Source: Triparma columacea (lineage: Eukaryota > Sar > Bolidophyceae > Parmales > Triparmaceae). From it: a DNA stretch of 62,268 nucleotides. Positions 43,436 through 57,115 of this stretch are shown here, piece by piece. The notes under the pieces are model-generated. The model saw only the letters and a program-made list of their open reading frames with translations, was not told the origin of the DNA and did no database searches. Within the stretch, counting starts at the first letter, position 1. Each line of letters opens with the position of its first letter. Location of the stretch: the NCBI GenBank assembly GCA_030267965.1, contig BRYA01000357.1:1-62268 (forward strand). Reading direction: 5' to 3'. The position numbers and the translations under genes were made by a program.

Positions 43436-44599
43436 ATGTCGATTCTAAGGGTTTTGGCGTTCTTACTTATTCTCCAGATCACAAGCCCACTCAAGGTTCC
43501 CATACACCCCGCAAATTCACATTCTCACGTATTTTCAGTGAGGACGCAAACAAAGGTGCCAAGATCGAGATCTGACACTCTCTCAACACAGTCATCTTCA
43601 AGGCTTAGAGACGCTGCTTCCCTCTCCATCGCATCGTTCCTCCCAATTTCCCCCCTATTCCCATCTTCCGCTTCAGCAGCTATCTCAATTCCCCTTTCAA
43701 CTGGCCAGTTTGATCCGAACAATTTCAAGCCAGTGTGCTCTGCTTCTGATGGCCTTTACAGGGCGCTACAGGGGGCAACACAGGGGATAATCGGCCCAGA
43801 TAACTACATCGAATACGGCCCTTTGATTGCTGGCGGTCTGTTGAGGGTTAGGTTGGAATTGTGTGTGGTAGAAAGTTTCTTCAATGAGGCAGTGCTTCCC
43901 TTTGTGCGGCAGAATGGTCTTTCGTGGGTTCTTCCACTGCACGAGACTGTAGAGGTGAGGTGCTGGGGCAAGGAACGAAAGAACGGGCTAGTCACTCTCA
44001 CCAAGGATGTGTAAAAGCATGCATACACACAAGCAGAGGGTTACAACAAAAATCCTCACACATTATCCCACACGCGCGTCGATACGCTCGGCGCTACGCT
44101 CGTCGCAATCCAGACATTCATCGCAGGGTCCATCTTTGCGTTGGCGACGACCTTCATCCTCGTCGGGTCAACAAAGATCGTTACAGTTCTGGTCACTTAC
44201 TCGGACCTTTTGGTAGGCGCTCCTTGTAGATTGCTCGGCGGCTTCTTCTTCGACAGGGCACAAGAAAAGCCGGTCACGCTTGACATTGGCGCCGGTTTCT
44301 TCAAGACGAGAGTGTTTGGTCCCCCCGTGCCTCTTTCCGAGGAGAAACTTTGGAGAAAAGGAATCGAACTTGACAAACCGAGTGTGTGGGAGGTAGATTG
44401 GGACAATGTCAGTCCCAGTAAGTACCCGATAATCCTCACCTCCGGCTCCATCAAAGCCGTGGGCGAATCTTCAAAATTCGTTCGGAAAGTTACTGAAGCC
44501 GTAGACCTTTTTGTGGGAAGGTACCTCGTCCTCATTGCTAGTGGATACCTCGGAGTAAAGTTTTTGCACTTCAAGATCTTCCCCGATTTCCCCTTCTGA
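43436..44599 (+). CDS. Plastid-targeted membrane protein, unknown function
   Basis: Exons 43436-43954 and 44114-44599, 334 aa; the acceptor CAATCCAG|ACATTC keeps the frame. The N-terminus has a signal peptide (RVLAFLLILQI), then a Ser/Thr/Arg-rich transit-like region. A second hydrophobic stretch ending SSASAA resembles a thylakoid-transfer signal. The mature part contains PVCSASDGLYRALQGATQG, AGGLLRVRLELCVVESFFNEA and FIAGSIFALATTFILVGSTKIV (membrane), ending LGVKFLHFKIFPDFPF. It looks like a conserved plastid protein of plants and algae with no role I can name. Alternative acceptors slightly upstream cannot be excluded. Confidence 0.7.
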
Positions 44600-44718
44600 T
44601 CTTACGGTCCTCATTTTAAAGACGAAATCGACAAGTTTTTCGTTAGGAATTATTCACCCATCTTCCATTTCCTCCTTCCTCCTTCCTTTGGTTTGGCCTA
44701 TTTACCCCTCCCTCCAGT

Positions 44719-47700
44719 ATGCCCGCTGACTTCAACAAGGATCAAGTGTGGGAAAAGGGTAAGAAATGCTGCAGTTACAGCCCCCCCCCCCCCCCCCACT
44801 CCCATTCCTAGCCAATTTCCAACCCATCTCCCACCTCCCTCCGCCCCCCCCAATCACAAACAGCCCAAAAACTGGACAAGGAACGGAAGAAAATCGAGAT
44901 TAAGATCAAGGAGGGAATAAGAGCGAACGACAAGATTCTAGTTAACAAGCTGAAAAAAGGTCAAACCCAGGATAGGGTCAAACTGACTGTAAGTTGTTTT
45001 TCGCCTCCCTCCCACCCGCCTCTTTCACTCCCCTCTAACGACTCCCGCCCCACAGGGGTACTATGCCGAGATAATAATGCACGATGTGGCCTTTGCTGAC
45101 GCTCACGATGTGCCATCAAAGCTGTGGATGTTGCAGCATGTGTATCTGAACAGCCTTCGCAGTGCGGTCCAGAAGAAGAAGCAGACCGCGGAGGCAAAGC
45201 AGAAGGCCATGGCTTTGTTTGGAGAGAAACTTGCAGAGGTTGCAAAGTTCTTGGAGTTCCTCATCGAGGACGCAGAAAAGAAGGTGCGTTTGGTGTTGTT
45301 TGGTGTTGTTTGGTGGTGTTGGGTTGGTGTTGGTGTGTTGGTACCACCTCTCTTCGACCCCTCACGCCTGCCCCACCTTTTCTTACTCCCTTTCCGCCAC
45401 ACTCCCAGGAAAATTTATCGACCCTTTCCCAGTCATCCGCAGCGGCATCCCCAGCCTCGTCCTTTAACTCGTCAGAGGCGCTTCTAACATCTCAAAGCTC
45501 GGTGCCTGCTTTCGCGAAGCTTCCGACGTCTCCTCTATCTAAGGTCCTTTACAAGCTATACATGGGCCTTGGGGACGTGTACAGATACGAGTCGAGTTAC
45601 TTGAAGCCGCCGGACAACGGCAAGACCGATTGGAGCCAGTCCATGGATGCCTACAGGAGGGCGATTCAGGTGAGCATGCGAGATGGGGCGAGCTGTGCGA
45701 TGGTTGCACCAACCCGACTTCTAACATGTCCTCCATTATCCCGCCCTCTGCCATCCTGCTCTCCATCATCTGGACTTCTGCTCACCCTTTGCCCCACGCT
45801 GTGCGCTCAGATTTTGCCCAATCTTGGCAACCCTTACAACCAGCTAGCTGTCATTTCTCAGAGCAAGGAGGAGGTGAGAAAGGACAAAAGCTTTGCAGAA
45901 GGACGGCAGTTTTACTATAGCCACAATATTTTACCAACGCAACACCTCGCTCCCTCCCTCGCTGCCCCGCTCACTTATCCCTGCAGTACCTCCCCTGCGC
46001 ATTCTACTATTGTCTGAGCCTGTCCGTCAACGATCCTTTCATGATATCAAAGGCCAACTACTTGCGCCTCTTCAATCATATCAATAGGCTCATGAAAGCC
46101 GAGAAGTCGTCATCATCATCATCATCACCTTCTTCTTCGATGCCCAGCGACAGGAACGCCTTCTTTATGAGAATCATACATTTCCAAGGCGATCTTCTCA
46201 CTAAGTCGCCAGCCCCTTCGCCCTCCGAATCTCGACTCTCTGAGCTCTTGGATTCCTTGAAGGGTTTGCTTTCAGGTGGCAGGTGAGAATGACCATGAAG
46301 CGAAGGGGCGCCGAAAGGCTCTCTGTCTTACACCTAGAGCGACCCTTTTTACGCCTCGCTTCGCTCACCGCACTTGCTCCGCTCACCGCAGCATGAGCGA
46401 GGCCTTGATCATTAAGATCATCGTCGTCGGTATCTTCACCTTCCTCAATGGGAAGAAGGGCTTCAAGGACGAGGACACGGAACTCTTGAACCTTCCAACA
46501 CCTGCAGCTTCGAGGTCGTCAAATGCGTCCCTCACCATTTGTTTTCTTATCTCTGCCATCAACTGTGTCATGGAGCTGGAGATTCTCAAACAGCTTACAC
46601 GTGAGGGCGAGAGGAAGGGCCGGCGTCCGAAGCAAATTCGTAACTTCGGTGCGCTCGTCCTCCTCACGGAGTGGTTGTTAGTAAATCGCTCTTGCCTCTT
46701 CCCCACCACTCCAGATTCGGACTCAATCCCCGAGGAGACAATTCAGGTGAGAAGAGGCAAAAAGCAGATTCAAAGATGTCGTTATCTATATACTAACACA
46801 ACCCTCTCCTCATCCGAACAGCTCGAGAGAAGTGCCCGCAAGACCTTCTGGACTCACATCGCGGCCATTGCGAACATCCTTAACAACCCTTCAACGTGCC
46901 CCTCGTGGATAGCTGACGATGTCAAACTTGCCGAGAAGGTCAAGAAGAAGGCCTACATTCCCAAGGACATCAAGGAAGTGGCCGTCTTCACGCCGTTCGA
47001 GAGCATTCCGAGGGTTATGGCAGCGAAGAAGCTCATAGAGAGCGGGAATTACTCGACGAAGAGCATCCCCCCCTCCAACGCTGACGAGCTGTCAAACGGT
47101 GAGAGGGTCATCATCTTCAAGAAATTTGTCCTCGCCTCCACTCAGGGTGACGCTTGTCCCCTCTTCATCAATGACCTTGGTGATTACAACCTCATTGACT
47201 GGGCAAGTGCAAGAAGCGAGGAGGCGAATGACATGGAATTGGAGGGCGAAGACCCCGGCAATGACTTTGGAATGAACGACGACGATGTCATGGACGAGGA
47301 CAACATGGCGGCCAACAATCTCATGAAACCTTCCGAGGTTCTCAACCCTCCCCCTATCTCAGCACTCACCGAGACCAAGCCCCCACCGAGCCCCGCCCTT
47401 TCTGCCTCATCAAACGAGGAGAAGATTGTCTACCAAAAGCCTCTCCCCCTCCCTCCTTCCACCCTCCCCATCGCCCCCCTCTCAAGCCTCTTCGAAATGA
47501 CAAACTCTGCGCCAATCGACAAAATAACATCTGCGCCAAAATACACAGAAAGTTTGCCGCCCGCTCCCCAGAACCTTCACCTTCCTTTCGCTTTCCCACA
47601 AACTTCCAACCCGTTCTGGTCAGAACAAGCCTATACGGCATCGCTTCTCAAGCCGTCAACATCAGCAACGCTCTCTGTTGAAATGGAAGACGCCGGCGTT

Positions 47701-47784
47701 ATTCGAAGCATCGAAGATATTCTTGCAAGCGATGATATGACGATCCCTCCAACAGCGAACCCGTTCTTCATGAGGCAAAACTAA
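44719..47784 (+). CDS. EST1/SMG7-like nonsense-mediated decay factor
   Basis: The 14-3-3-like/TPR family binds phosphorylated UPF1 in mRNA decay, or telomerase in the Est1 branch. Eight exons, 44719-44758, 44864-44988, 45056-45283, 45409-45669, 45811-45873, 45987-46282, 46392-46746 and 46822-47784, 776 aa. The TPR core reads LYMGLGDVYRYE, SMDAYRRAIQILPNLGNPYNQLAVIS, then PCAFYYCLSLSVNDPFMISKANYL, the typical signature. The EST1 helical domain follows (RKTFWTHIAAIANIL, EVAVFTPFESIPRVM). The C-terminus is acidic and Pro/Ser-rich and ends with NPFFMRQN. Several short introns interrupt it, more than in neighbouring genes. It converges on the double-SET gene with 54 bp between stops. Confidence 0.88.
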
Positions 47785-47838
47785 AAGAAATCCATTTGGT
47801 TAAGAATAGCAGCGTTTGCGTGTGCGTATTGGGTTATA

Positions 47839-50805
47839 TTACAGCTCACCAAGACGACCGCCCTTTACGAAATTCAGTGCTTTCAAAATCACCTCCTTTT
47901 CCTTGTCGACAATCTGATTCATGCACTTGTCGGCGTAGTCAACCTCCTCCTTTTTATCTCCCTTGTACTTGCTTAGGATGGAGGATAAGAAGTCCATCAT
48001 TGCATCTCTCCCCGCTACGCCGTCCAACCCGCCCTTAATAGCTACGAACTTGGCCATTTTCTTTACCTCCTCCTCCAGATTCTCATCCTTGACACAGAAA
48101 TCTACGGAATAACTCCTGAACCCAGCGCCCATCAGCCTCGACTTGAGCTCCTCAAGGTCCTTGGCGCCTGGGTCCTCCGGCACGACGGCGGCTTCTATCA
48201 AGCTGCAGTCATGCGCATTGTCCTCCAGAACAAACCCGTGGTAGATGAAGTAAATATGGCTTGGTTGTCCATAATTTTCAAAGACCTGCTCCCCCTTCTT
48301 GAAGTTCCATGGAGCTAGTGTCACGGCATTCTTCTCGTCTTCATCCAACCTAGTTGCATGGACCGTGCTCCCTTTTGGAAGTTGTTGGCAGTTGATCAAG
48401 TCCAACAATGGAACCAGGTGCCTCGTTCCGGACCACCAGATGCTTCGGCTGTCCAATATCGTAGTAGCCCACATATAGTTATCCTCAGTCCATGCGGACC
48501 CGAGGGCCTCGGGGACCGACTCATCATTAGAGACAGACGCAAATGCCTGCTTGGCCTTGCGCTGGTTGTTAACGATTCTTCCTTTCACACCGCTTCCCTC
48601 CAAGCCCGACAGCTTCGCCTCGCTCATAAAGGTGGGGTGGTACGCCTTGTACTCATCTAGTGTGGGGAGGAGGGCAAGGTACGGCCACCAGAAGCTGCCC
48701 TCCTTAGCGTTGAATCGCTCGTGCATGAGGAAGAAAAGGAGGGTGTGAAAATCATCATTTCTGTCCCTCCCCCTATCTATCAAAGCGTTGACATCGTCTG
48801 AATCGGTCTTGGCGTTCTCACTACTCATCACTGCAGTCACAGGAACGTCAATATAACTAGTTCCGATGGTGATGTCTTGCGTGGCCATTGTACCGACTCG
48901 CATCCCGTCTCCCGCAACGTACGCGACGAGGTGGTTTGTAGGGAAATTGAGCGACTCAATGAAAGCGTTGAAGTTGGCGACCTTTTCCTCGAGAGTGACA
49001 GCGTTGCTTGCATTGGTTTTGGTATCAGGTTCGGTCTCGATCTCAGTGACAACCTCATCAGCAGCATCGGCCCCACTCACGGACCTCAGGATCTGCTTGA
49101 GAGCCAGCCTGTACGTGACGGCCATGGACGCCCTCTGCGACAGTCGCTTGTCCTCCAAAAGCGCCAAGTCATCCTCTATCGTTGTTTGATAACTCGCAAG
49201 AGTGGCAGCCGCTGCGGACTTGACAAGTCCCTTGACTGCATCGACCGAGCCCTCCCATCTAATGCACGCCTTCCCGACGGTCCTTCTGCGACGAGCAAAA
49301 GAGGTTAGCTATAACTAAATTAGACGGATCTAGCCGTGGTCGCTTCGACGATCCTCCTCACCTGTCCCCCGTGTTGTCCTTGCAATATTGGAGGTCCTCT
49401 GGTCGCCCCTTCAAGCCAGCGACAGCATAGTAGGCGTAGCTCCTGGTATTGGGAAGGATCTCTCCGTCTTGGTTGGCGCAAGCCTCAGGCGACCATCCAT
49501 CATCGTCCACTATCTGGAGAGCCTTCATTATCTGCATGACTTCCTCGTCGTCCACCGGGGGATTCTTCAAGTCAGCACAATTGAAGGGGTTGTAAAAGGG
49601 GACGAACCCGTGAGCCTCGAGGTAGAGGGAGTTCGGGTTGTCACCGTAGTCCTCGAAAATCTGGCTGTTGGCAGGAACATTTTGGTCGGCTTTCACAGTC
49701 ATGCTGCCATCCTCACCGAGGATGTGATACTGTGGGGAGTGCGGCGGGTTGCGAAAAAGGTTGTGTTAGTGGTTGAGTTGGTGGTTGTGTCGGTGGAGAG
49801 CAAAATCGTCACCAACCGATTAAATCATCACCGATTTACTTACCTTTAGGAAAGAGTTGCCGTTTTCCATTGCCCGTTTGTCGTCGCGGGGCTGGTAATT
49901 CGCCATATCCGCCATAGGTGTCATATGCTTGAGCCCCTGCACGACCATCGCCCTTGATCCGATCACTGAAGCGTACTGGGAGAAAGAGGAGAGGCTCACG
50001 CAAGATTCGTTGATCGATGAGGGGGGCACCGTGGGGTCCACTTGGGTGGTATAAATCGAAATCATCGATCTCATGACGGGTTCGAGAGCGGCGTAGGCTT
50101 TAGCCGTGTTCTCCCGCTCCCTCTTGCCCTTGTTGAAGAGGGCAGGGCTTTGAAGCATGGCGAGCTCGGAGTCTGAGAACGTCTGGGGAGGAGAGGGGGA
50201 AACGGGGGAGAAGGGAGTTAGGACGAGCACTGCAACGAGTAAAACAGCACAGCAGCGTCTAATTAACCCGCGCCTCTCATTAACCAGCGACCCCTTCTCA
50301 TACGGACGCGTGGTTCCTTACTCACCTCTAGGTTCATGACCTCTTTTGGTAGGACTTTCATGTATGGGGCGAACTTGGACTTGTCTCCGATGGCGCACTC
50401 CACGACGAACTGCGTGGCGATCGCGTAATTGTCGTCCGAAACCCCGATTATGGCGTCCGCGACCTCGGCGGAGTGGGGGAGGTACATCTTGGCGATGGAG
50501 GGCCTGGTGAGGATCATGTTGCTACTAGCTTTGAAAATTATTTCGTCCTCAGAGACTCCTCCGGACGAGGTCGTGGACAGGCCGTTCCCGAAAATTTCGA
50601 AGGACGCGAGGGTGACGTGGGGATTGATGGTCCCTCCCATCTCCACGAACCATTTGAGAAAGTCCGTGAGTGCCGGGGTTTGGTTTGGTGGGAGGGATGA
50701 GTGGGGAGCTGACGACGAGGAAAAGAAGCTCTTGACGGCATCTAGGAAAGCGCCAACAGGGATGAGGCCGAACCAAATCAAGAACAGCGGACGCAGGAGC
50801 TTCAT
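47839..50805 (-). CDS. Double-SET methyltransferase (Rubisco LSMT/SETD3 type)
   Basis: Exons 50805-50326, 50182-49844, 49729-49362 and 49285-47839, 877 aa. The LSMT/SETD3 family methylates lysine or histidine on non-histone proteins. Two SET units lie in one chain. The first (about 30-400) has TPMADMANYQP and FEDYGDNPNSLYLEAHGFV. The second (about 450-790) has RVGTMATQDITIGTSYIDVP, LVPLLDLINCQQ and FENYGQPSHIYFIYHGFV. A helical Rubisco-LSMT substrate-binding-like domain follows the second. The leader PLFLIWFGLIPVGAF ends in an A-F motif, suggesting plastid import. Start taken as the ATG at 50805. Whether both active sites bind AdoMet is not visible. Confidence 0.85.
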
Positions 50806-51003
50806 GAGAAGCAATGAAGGGAAGAGGAAAATTTGTTTTTTGCGAGGTCCCTGTTTGCGAAATTTGCAGACTCGACCTGGGACACTGGCACGCGAGGGGG
50901 GGGGGACTAGGCTGAAAAAGGCGCGGGAAGGTTTATTTTCGAGCGGCCAAGTGTCTGGCTATTATTATATAGTTGAGAGGTCGGTTAGAAAAGGTTATTT
51001 CTG

Positions 51004-52497
51004 ATGCCATCCCTTGTAAAGTACGCCCACGAGATCCTCTCCGAGGACAGATATGGCTACCGGGCTTTAGAGAAGGTCGACGAGAGGATAGGTAGTCTCA
51101 ACGATGCCCAGCTGGTCGGTATGATAAGCCATTTGAGTGGGAGCATGTCCAGGGCCCGAAGCAGACTTTGGAGGGACGCGAATAGCACTGTCCTGGAGAC
51201 TGTGAAGGACGAGTTTGAGATCCGGGAGGAGGAGCACAGACTTGCAGAGGAGAGGGACTTCATGGAGAACAGGGAGGAGAGGGAGAGGGAAGAGATGGAA
51301 ACCATAAGGGCAGCAGAGAAGGCGGCGGCGGAGAAGCAGATCAGCAGGACGGCGGAGAGGGAGGCGAGGGAGGACGTAGAGAAGTGGATGCAGGATTTCA
51401 GGACAAAGGCGAGGATAAAACTGATGCTCGACACCCACAGGGCGAGGAACATCAGGCAGTACACTTGGTCGTTTGCGTTAGTGGCTTTGATTTCGATGTC
51501 AGTGACCATAGACATAATGGAAACTAACAGGACGACGGCGAGCATAAAGGACCAGGTAGTAACCGGCGTAGTCGGCAGCTTGCTGGTAGTTATCAACGGT
51601 TTTGTCGGCTGGAGGTGGGGGGAGGCTGTGGAGCAGACCAAGACTGAGGCTGAGATCAATGAGATGATCTCGGAGAGGAAGCAGGATAAGCTGATTGAGT
51701 TCCACGAGCGCGACAGGGAGATCAGGAAGCAGATCGCCATGCAGGACGAGATCGACATGAGGGAGAAGCAGGCGAGGATCATGGCGAGGAAGGCAGAGAA
51801 GAAGAGGCTGAGGAGGATAGCGAAGGAGAGGCAGACGGCGCTCGACCTCAAAACGAAGCAGTTGAATGACAAGAGGAAGTCACTATTCTTGAAGGGCACG
51901 GACGAGGGGGAGAAACCATTGGGGGGGGGGGGAGGGGCTGGGCTGCTTAGCGTTGCGGCGAGCGCTGCTCTCAAGGCCGTGGAAAACATCCCACCAGGGT
52001 CGGCGGGGATCGAGGCGGGGGGTGGTGGGGCCAAGGGTAATGGGGGGAAGGAGGGGGGGGGGGAGGGTCCTGAGACCCAGGCCCCTCTGTTTATGGGCAA
52101 AACTGAGGCCGAGATCTTTGAAATGGAGAAGGCCGCTATTGAGTCAGACCTGGAGGCTAACGTTCTTGCTTTGGAGAACCGCAGGAAGAGGGCAGACGTG
52201 AAGAACGCCGTGAAACAGTTCGGGGGCATCGTCAAGGGGAGGGGTAATAGAGCGGTTATTGTGCCAACGAAGGGAGGAGGGGGGGGGGATGGGGGGGGGG
52301 AGGAGGCAACGGGACTCGAGGAGATACTCGACAACGCGGCGGCGAGGGCAGCGGAAGTGGAAGAATTGTTGACGGAAAGCAATAACGGGGAGGAGGAGGT
52401 GGAGGTGAAAATTGTCCAGAAGAAAGAAAGGAAGGTCAGGAAGACAGCGGGGTTCCGGAGGGAGAGCCAGGGCATGGTGACGGTACTGGGAGAGTGA
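51004..52497 (+). CDS. Coiled-coil protein with two transmembrane helices, unknown
   Basis: Not recognised. Single exon, 497 aa. Residues 60-150 are Glu/Arg-rich helix (AEERDFMENREEREREE). Two membrane helices follow (TWSFALVALISMSVTIDI near 155-172 and VVTGVVGSLLVVINGFVGW near 185-203), then a second Arg/Lys/Glu coiled-coil (about 215-290). Two Gly-rich linkers, an acidic segment and a basic tail come last. With both long helices on one side of the membrane it could be an organelle tether or scaffold, which is inference. Its start is 198 bp from the double-SET start. Confidence 0.8.
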   Translation: MPSLVKYAHEILSEDRYGYRALEKVDERIGSLNDAQLVGMISHLSGSMSRARSRLWRDANSTVLETVKDEFEIREEEHRLAEERDFMENREEREREEMETIRAAEKAAAEKQISRTAEREAREDVEKWMQDFRTKARIKLMLDTHRARNIRQYTWSFALVALISMSVTIDIMETNRTTASIKDQVVTGVVGSLLVVINGFVGWRWGEAVEQTKTEAEINEMISERKQDKLIEFHERDREIRKQIAMQDEIDMREKQARIMARKAEKKRLRRIAKERQTALDLKTKQLNDKRKSLFLKGTDEGEKPLGGGGGAGLLSVAASAALKAVENIPPGSAGIEAGGGGAKGNGGKEGGGEGPETQAPLFMGKTEAEIFEMEKAAIESDLEANVLALENRRKRADVKNAVKQFGGIVKGRGNRAVIVPTKGGGGGDGGGEEATGLEEILDNAAARAAEVEELLTESNNGEEEVEVKIVQKKERKVRKTAGFRRESQGMVTVLGE

Positions 52498-52655
52498 GGT
52501 GAAAAATCGCTGTTTTTGTTGTCTGTATTAAATTCGCGGCTTAAGTTTTTAGGATGTGTCCCTTTGCCTGAGTCGCAATTTAGGAAAGTTGTTCCCTCTC
52601 CCCCCCCCCCCAACGTCCCTACGTCTTATCGCCTCCCTCACTATGCTTTAATGCT

Positions 52656-54920
<2,265 letters not shown>

Positions 54921-55920
54921 ATGGTAGGTCATATTTTACGACAATTCTCCTCCATATACACACACTACATACACCCATACACCCTACACGCAATACACAC
55001 GCAATACAGACCTCTAATACACACCAGGGAGGGAGATTATAGAACCTAAAGTCCCAATCTCGCTCCAACGGGATGTGACATTTGGAAAAGATAGAGGGCG
55101 TATATTGTAGATATAGAACTCAAAAGACACGTAATAGATACATGTGTATACAAAAAACACTATTAAATCACGTAAAATATCCCCTATACTACAAAATCCT
55201 TCACCTCCTAACCCGTTCACCCGTTCTCCCCTCCTCCTGACCATCCAACGCAGCTCTCGCGATTCGCTCGTCCATCGGCTAGGGTTATTGGCAGGACCTT
55301 CTCTGAGGCTGCCGCCGCGGATTCCGGAAACCTAGTAATTAACTTCAACCTCCCCCACGAGACCATTTATGACGGAAAGGTTAGTTGGGGGTTGTGAGGA
55401 GTGGAGGGAGGAGCGTAGGAGAGATGAGTTTGTCCTGTTTGTCACAAGTGTGGTTATTTTCAGAGAAGTAGGATGCCAACTTCTACGACTCCACCCCCTC
55501 ACCCCTCCTCTAACAACCCCCTCCCCTCCCTCACATCCACACACCCCTATCCAGGAGGTCGCCCAGGTGATCGTCCCCGGCGTCGCCGGAGAGTACGGAG
55601 TAACCGCCGGTCACTCCGCCATCGTTTCCCAAATGAAGGCCGGAGTCCTTCAGATCATCCACACTGACTCCCCCGAGCCCGAGAAGTACTTTGTCCCCGG
55701 GGGTTTCGCCCTCTCCCACGAGAACTCCGTCACCGACATCACCTGCCCCGAGGCCGTGAAGCTCGACGACATCGACTCCTCCGCCGTAACCGCTAACTAC
55801 AACGAGGCCAAGAGGGTCTACGACTCGAGCGAGGAGGGGAGCGAGGCCAAGGCACTCGCGCAGATCGACATGGACGTCAACAGGGCCATGGCGCAGGCCC
55901 TCGGGGTCACCGTCGCTTAG
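54921..55920 (+). CDS. Mitochondrial ATP synthase subunit delta
   Basis: F1 central-stalk subunit, the counterpart of bacterial epsilon. Exon 55254-55379 encodes LSRFARPSARVIGRTFSEAA, a good mitochondrial presequence, but has no ATG. The only fitting start found upstream is ATG|GTAGGT at 54921-54923, giving a first coding exon that is just the start codon, with intron 54924-55253. Exon 55555-55920 completes 164 aa. Core motifs: NLVINFNLPHETIYDGK, VIVPGVAGEYGVTAGHSAIVSQMKAGVLQI, KYFVPGGFALSH. The C-terminal helical hairpin is also present. The domain call is firm; the ATG-only exon is an inference from splice-site logic. Confidence 0.85.
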
Positions 55921-56110
55921 AAAGGGAAGGTGCCGAAGAAGGAATAAAATACTATAATAAGGGAGCCGGGGGGTGTGGTGGAGGGTTGTTTGTGCGGGGG
56001 GGGGGGGGATGGGGTGGAGGGGGGCCTTAGCGTAAAGCTCTTCCTTTGTTCCTTCAAAAAATTAAGCTTCTGTAAATTAGACAAACCCTCCCCTCCCCTC
56101 TCCCTTGCCG

Positions 56111-57031
56111 TCAAAAGAGCCCCTCCGCATCGTCCTCTTTCAGTCTCTTGATTAGTTTCTTTCTCCCACCCCCAACATCAAGCCCTCTGTTTACACACTC
56201 CTTCTTCAGCTCCGCCGTGTCCATACTGTCGAACAGGGGGTTGGGAGTGGACCACTTCGACGGATCGGGTGCGGGGGCAGGGCGCTTCTTTGGATTAGAT
56301 CCAGACGACGGCTGCTGTGCTTGTGAGCGGCCGCTGTGGGAGAAGGGGAGGGGTGAGAAAATCGCGGGTGTTGTTGTGGCGTCCAAAAAATGGCTACCCC
56401 ACCCTTACCTTGCCCCCCCTCCCTCAACCCCCGTGTTGGCCTCCTCCAGTTTCTTCTCCAGCCAAACCTCGGCACCCTCCTCCTCATTGAACGCCTCCAC
56501 GGGCTCAAAACCTCCACCCTCCAGCAGTCCTGCGGCCACGGATTGGGAGAGGGAGAGGCAGCAGCGAATAGAAGTGGCGGAAAAAGAAGTAACAGCGAGG
56601 GACGTTAAGTGGGAGAGGAGGTATGAACCTATTCCCATGTTGCGGAAAGAGGGGGAGACGTACATGCTAGAAAGCGGGGGTTTAGTGACGTGGGAGGGTG
56701 CACGGGGATGCGGGATGCACGGAGATGGGGGATATTGGATCCTGTCCTGTAAACTCCTCTGCTCTCACCTCGTGATGTTACAGACGACCTTTCCTCCAAC
56801 GATCTCCTTGCCTATACCGCCGAGACCGCAAGGTTCGGTGGTGCCGCGCATAGGATTAGGGATGTGACATGTCACATGCAAACCATCGGGGGGTTCGGGA
56901 TGGAGGGGAAGGAGGGGGGTGAGGGAGGGGAAGGTTTGCTGATATTGCTCGTCGGAAGAAATGAGGAAATCTGTAATTGACAATGCTATGGTTGCATCAG
57001 GATCGAACACTTTAAAAGTACAGACGGGCAT
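56111..57031 (-). CDS. GNAT-family acetyltransferase with C-terminal SAP motif
   Basis: Exons 57031-56769, 56666-56409 and 56333-56111, 247 aa; the two junctions split AGC codons and keep the frame. The first two exons form a GNAT-like fold: the acetyl-CoA site is MYVSPSFRNMGIGSYLLSHL, followed by a helical AAGLLEGGGFEPVEAF that matches the GNAT A..LYE..GF pattern. The third exon is a Pro-rich linker and a SAP DNA/RNA-binding motif (TAELKKECVNRGLDVGGGRKKLIKRL). The substrate is unknown. The SAP domain suggests a nuclear chromatin or RNA role, which is inference. Confidence 0.75.
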
Positions 57032-57115
57032 GACGGAAAAAAAGGGGAAAGAACGCAAGTGAGGCAATGTAACCAAGTTCCACTTTGGCAGCTTATTTCC
57101 TGCTCTCTGAGGGAA

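Noticed and set aside
46350..46391. Possible short exon in the SMG7 intron before 46392
   Set aside because: The TCGCTTCGCTCACCG stretch recurs in other introns and the frame closes without it.
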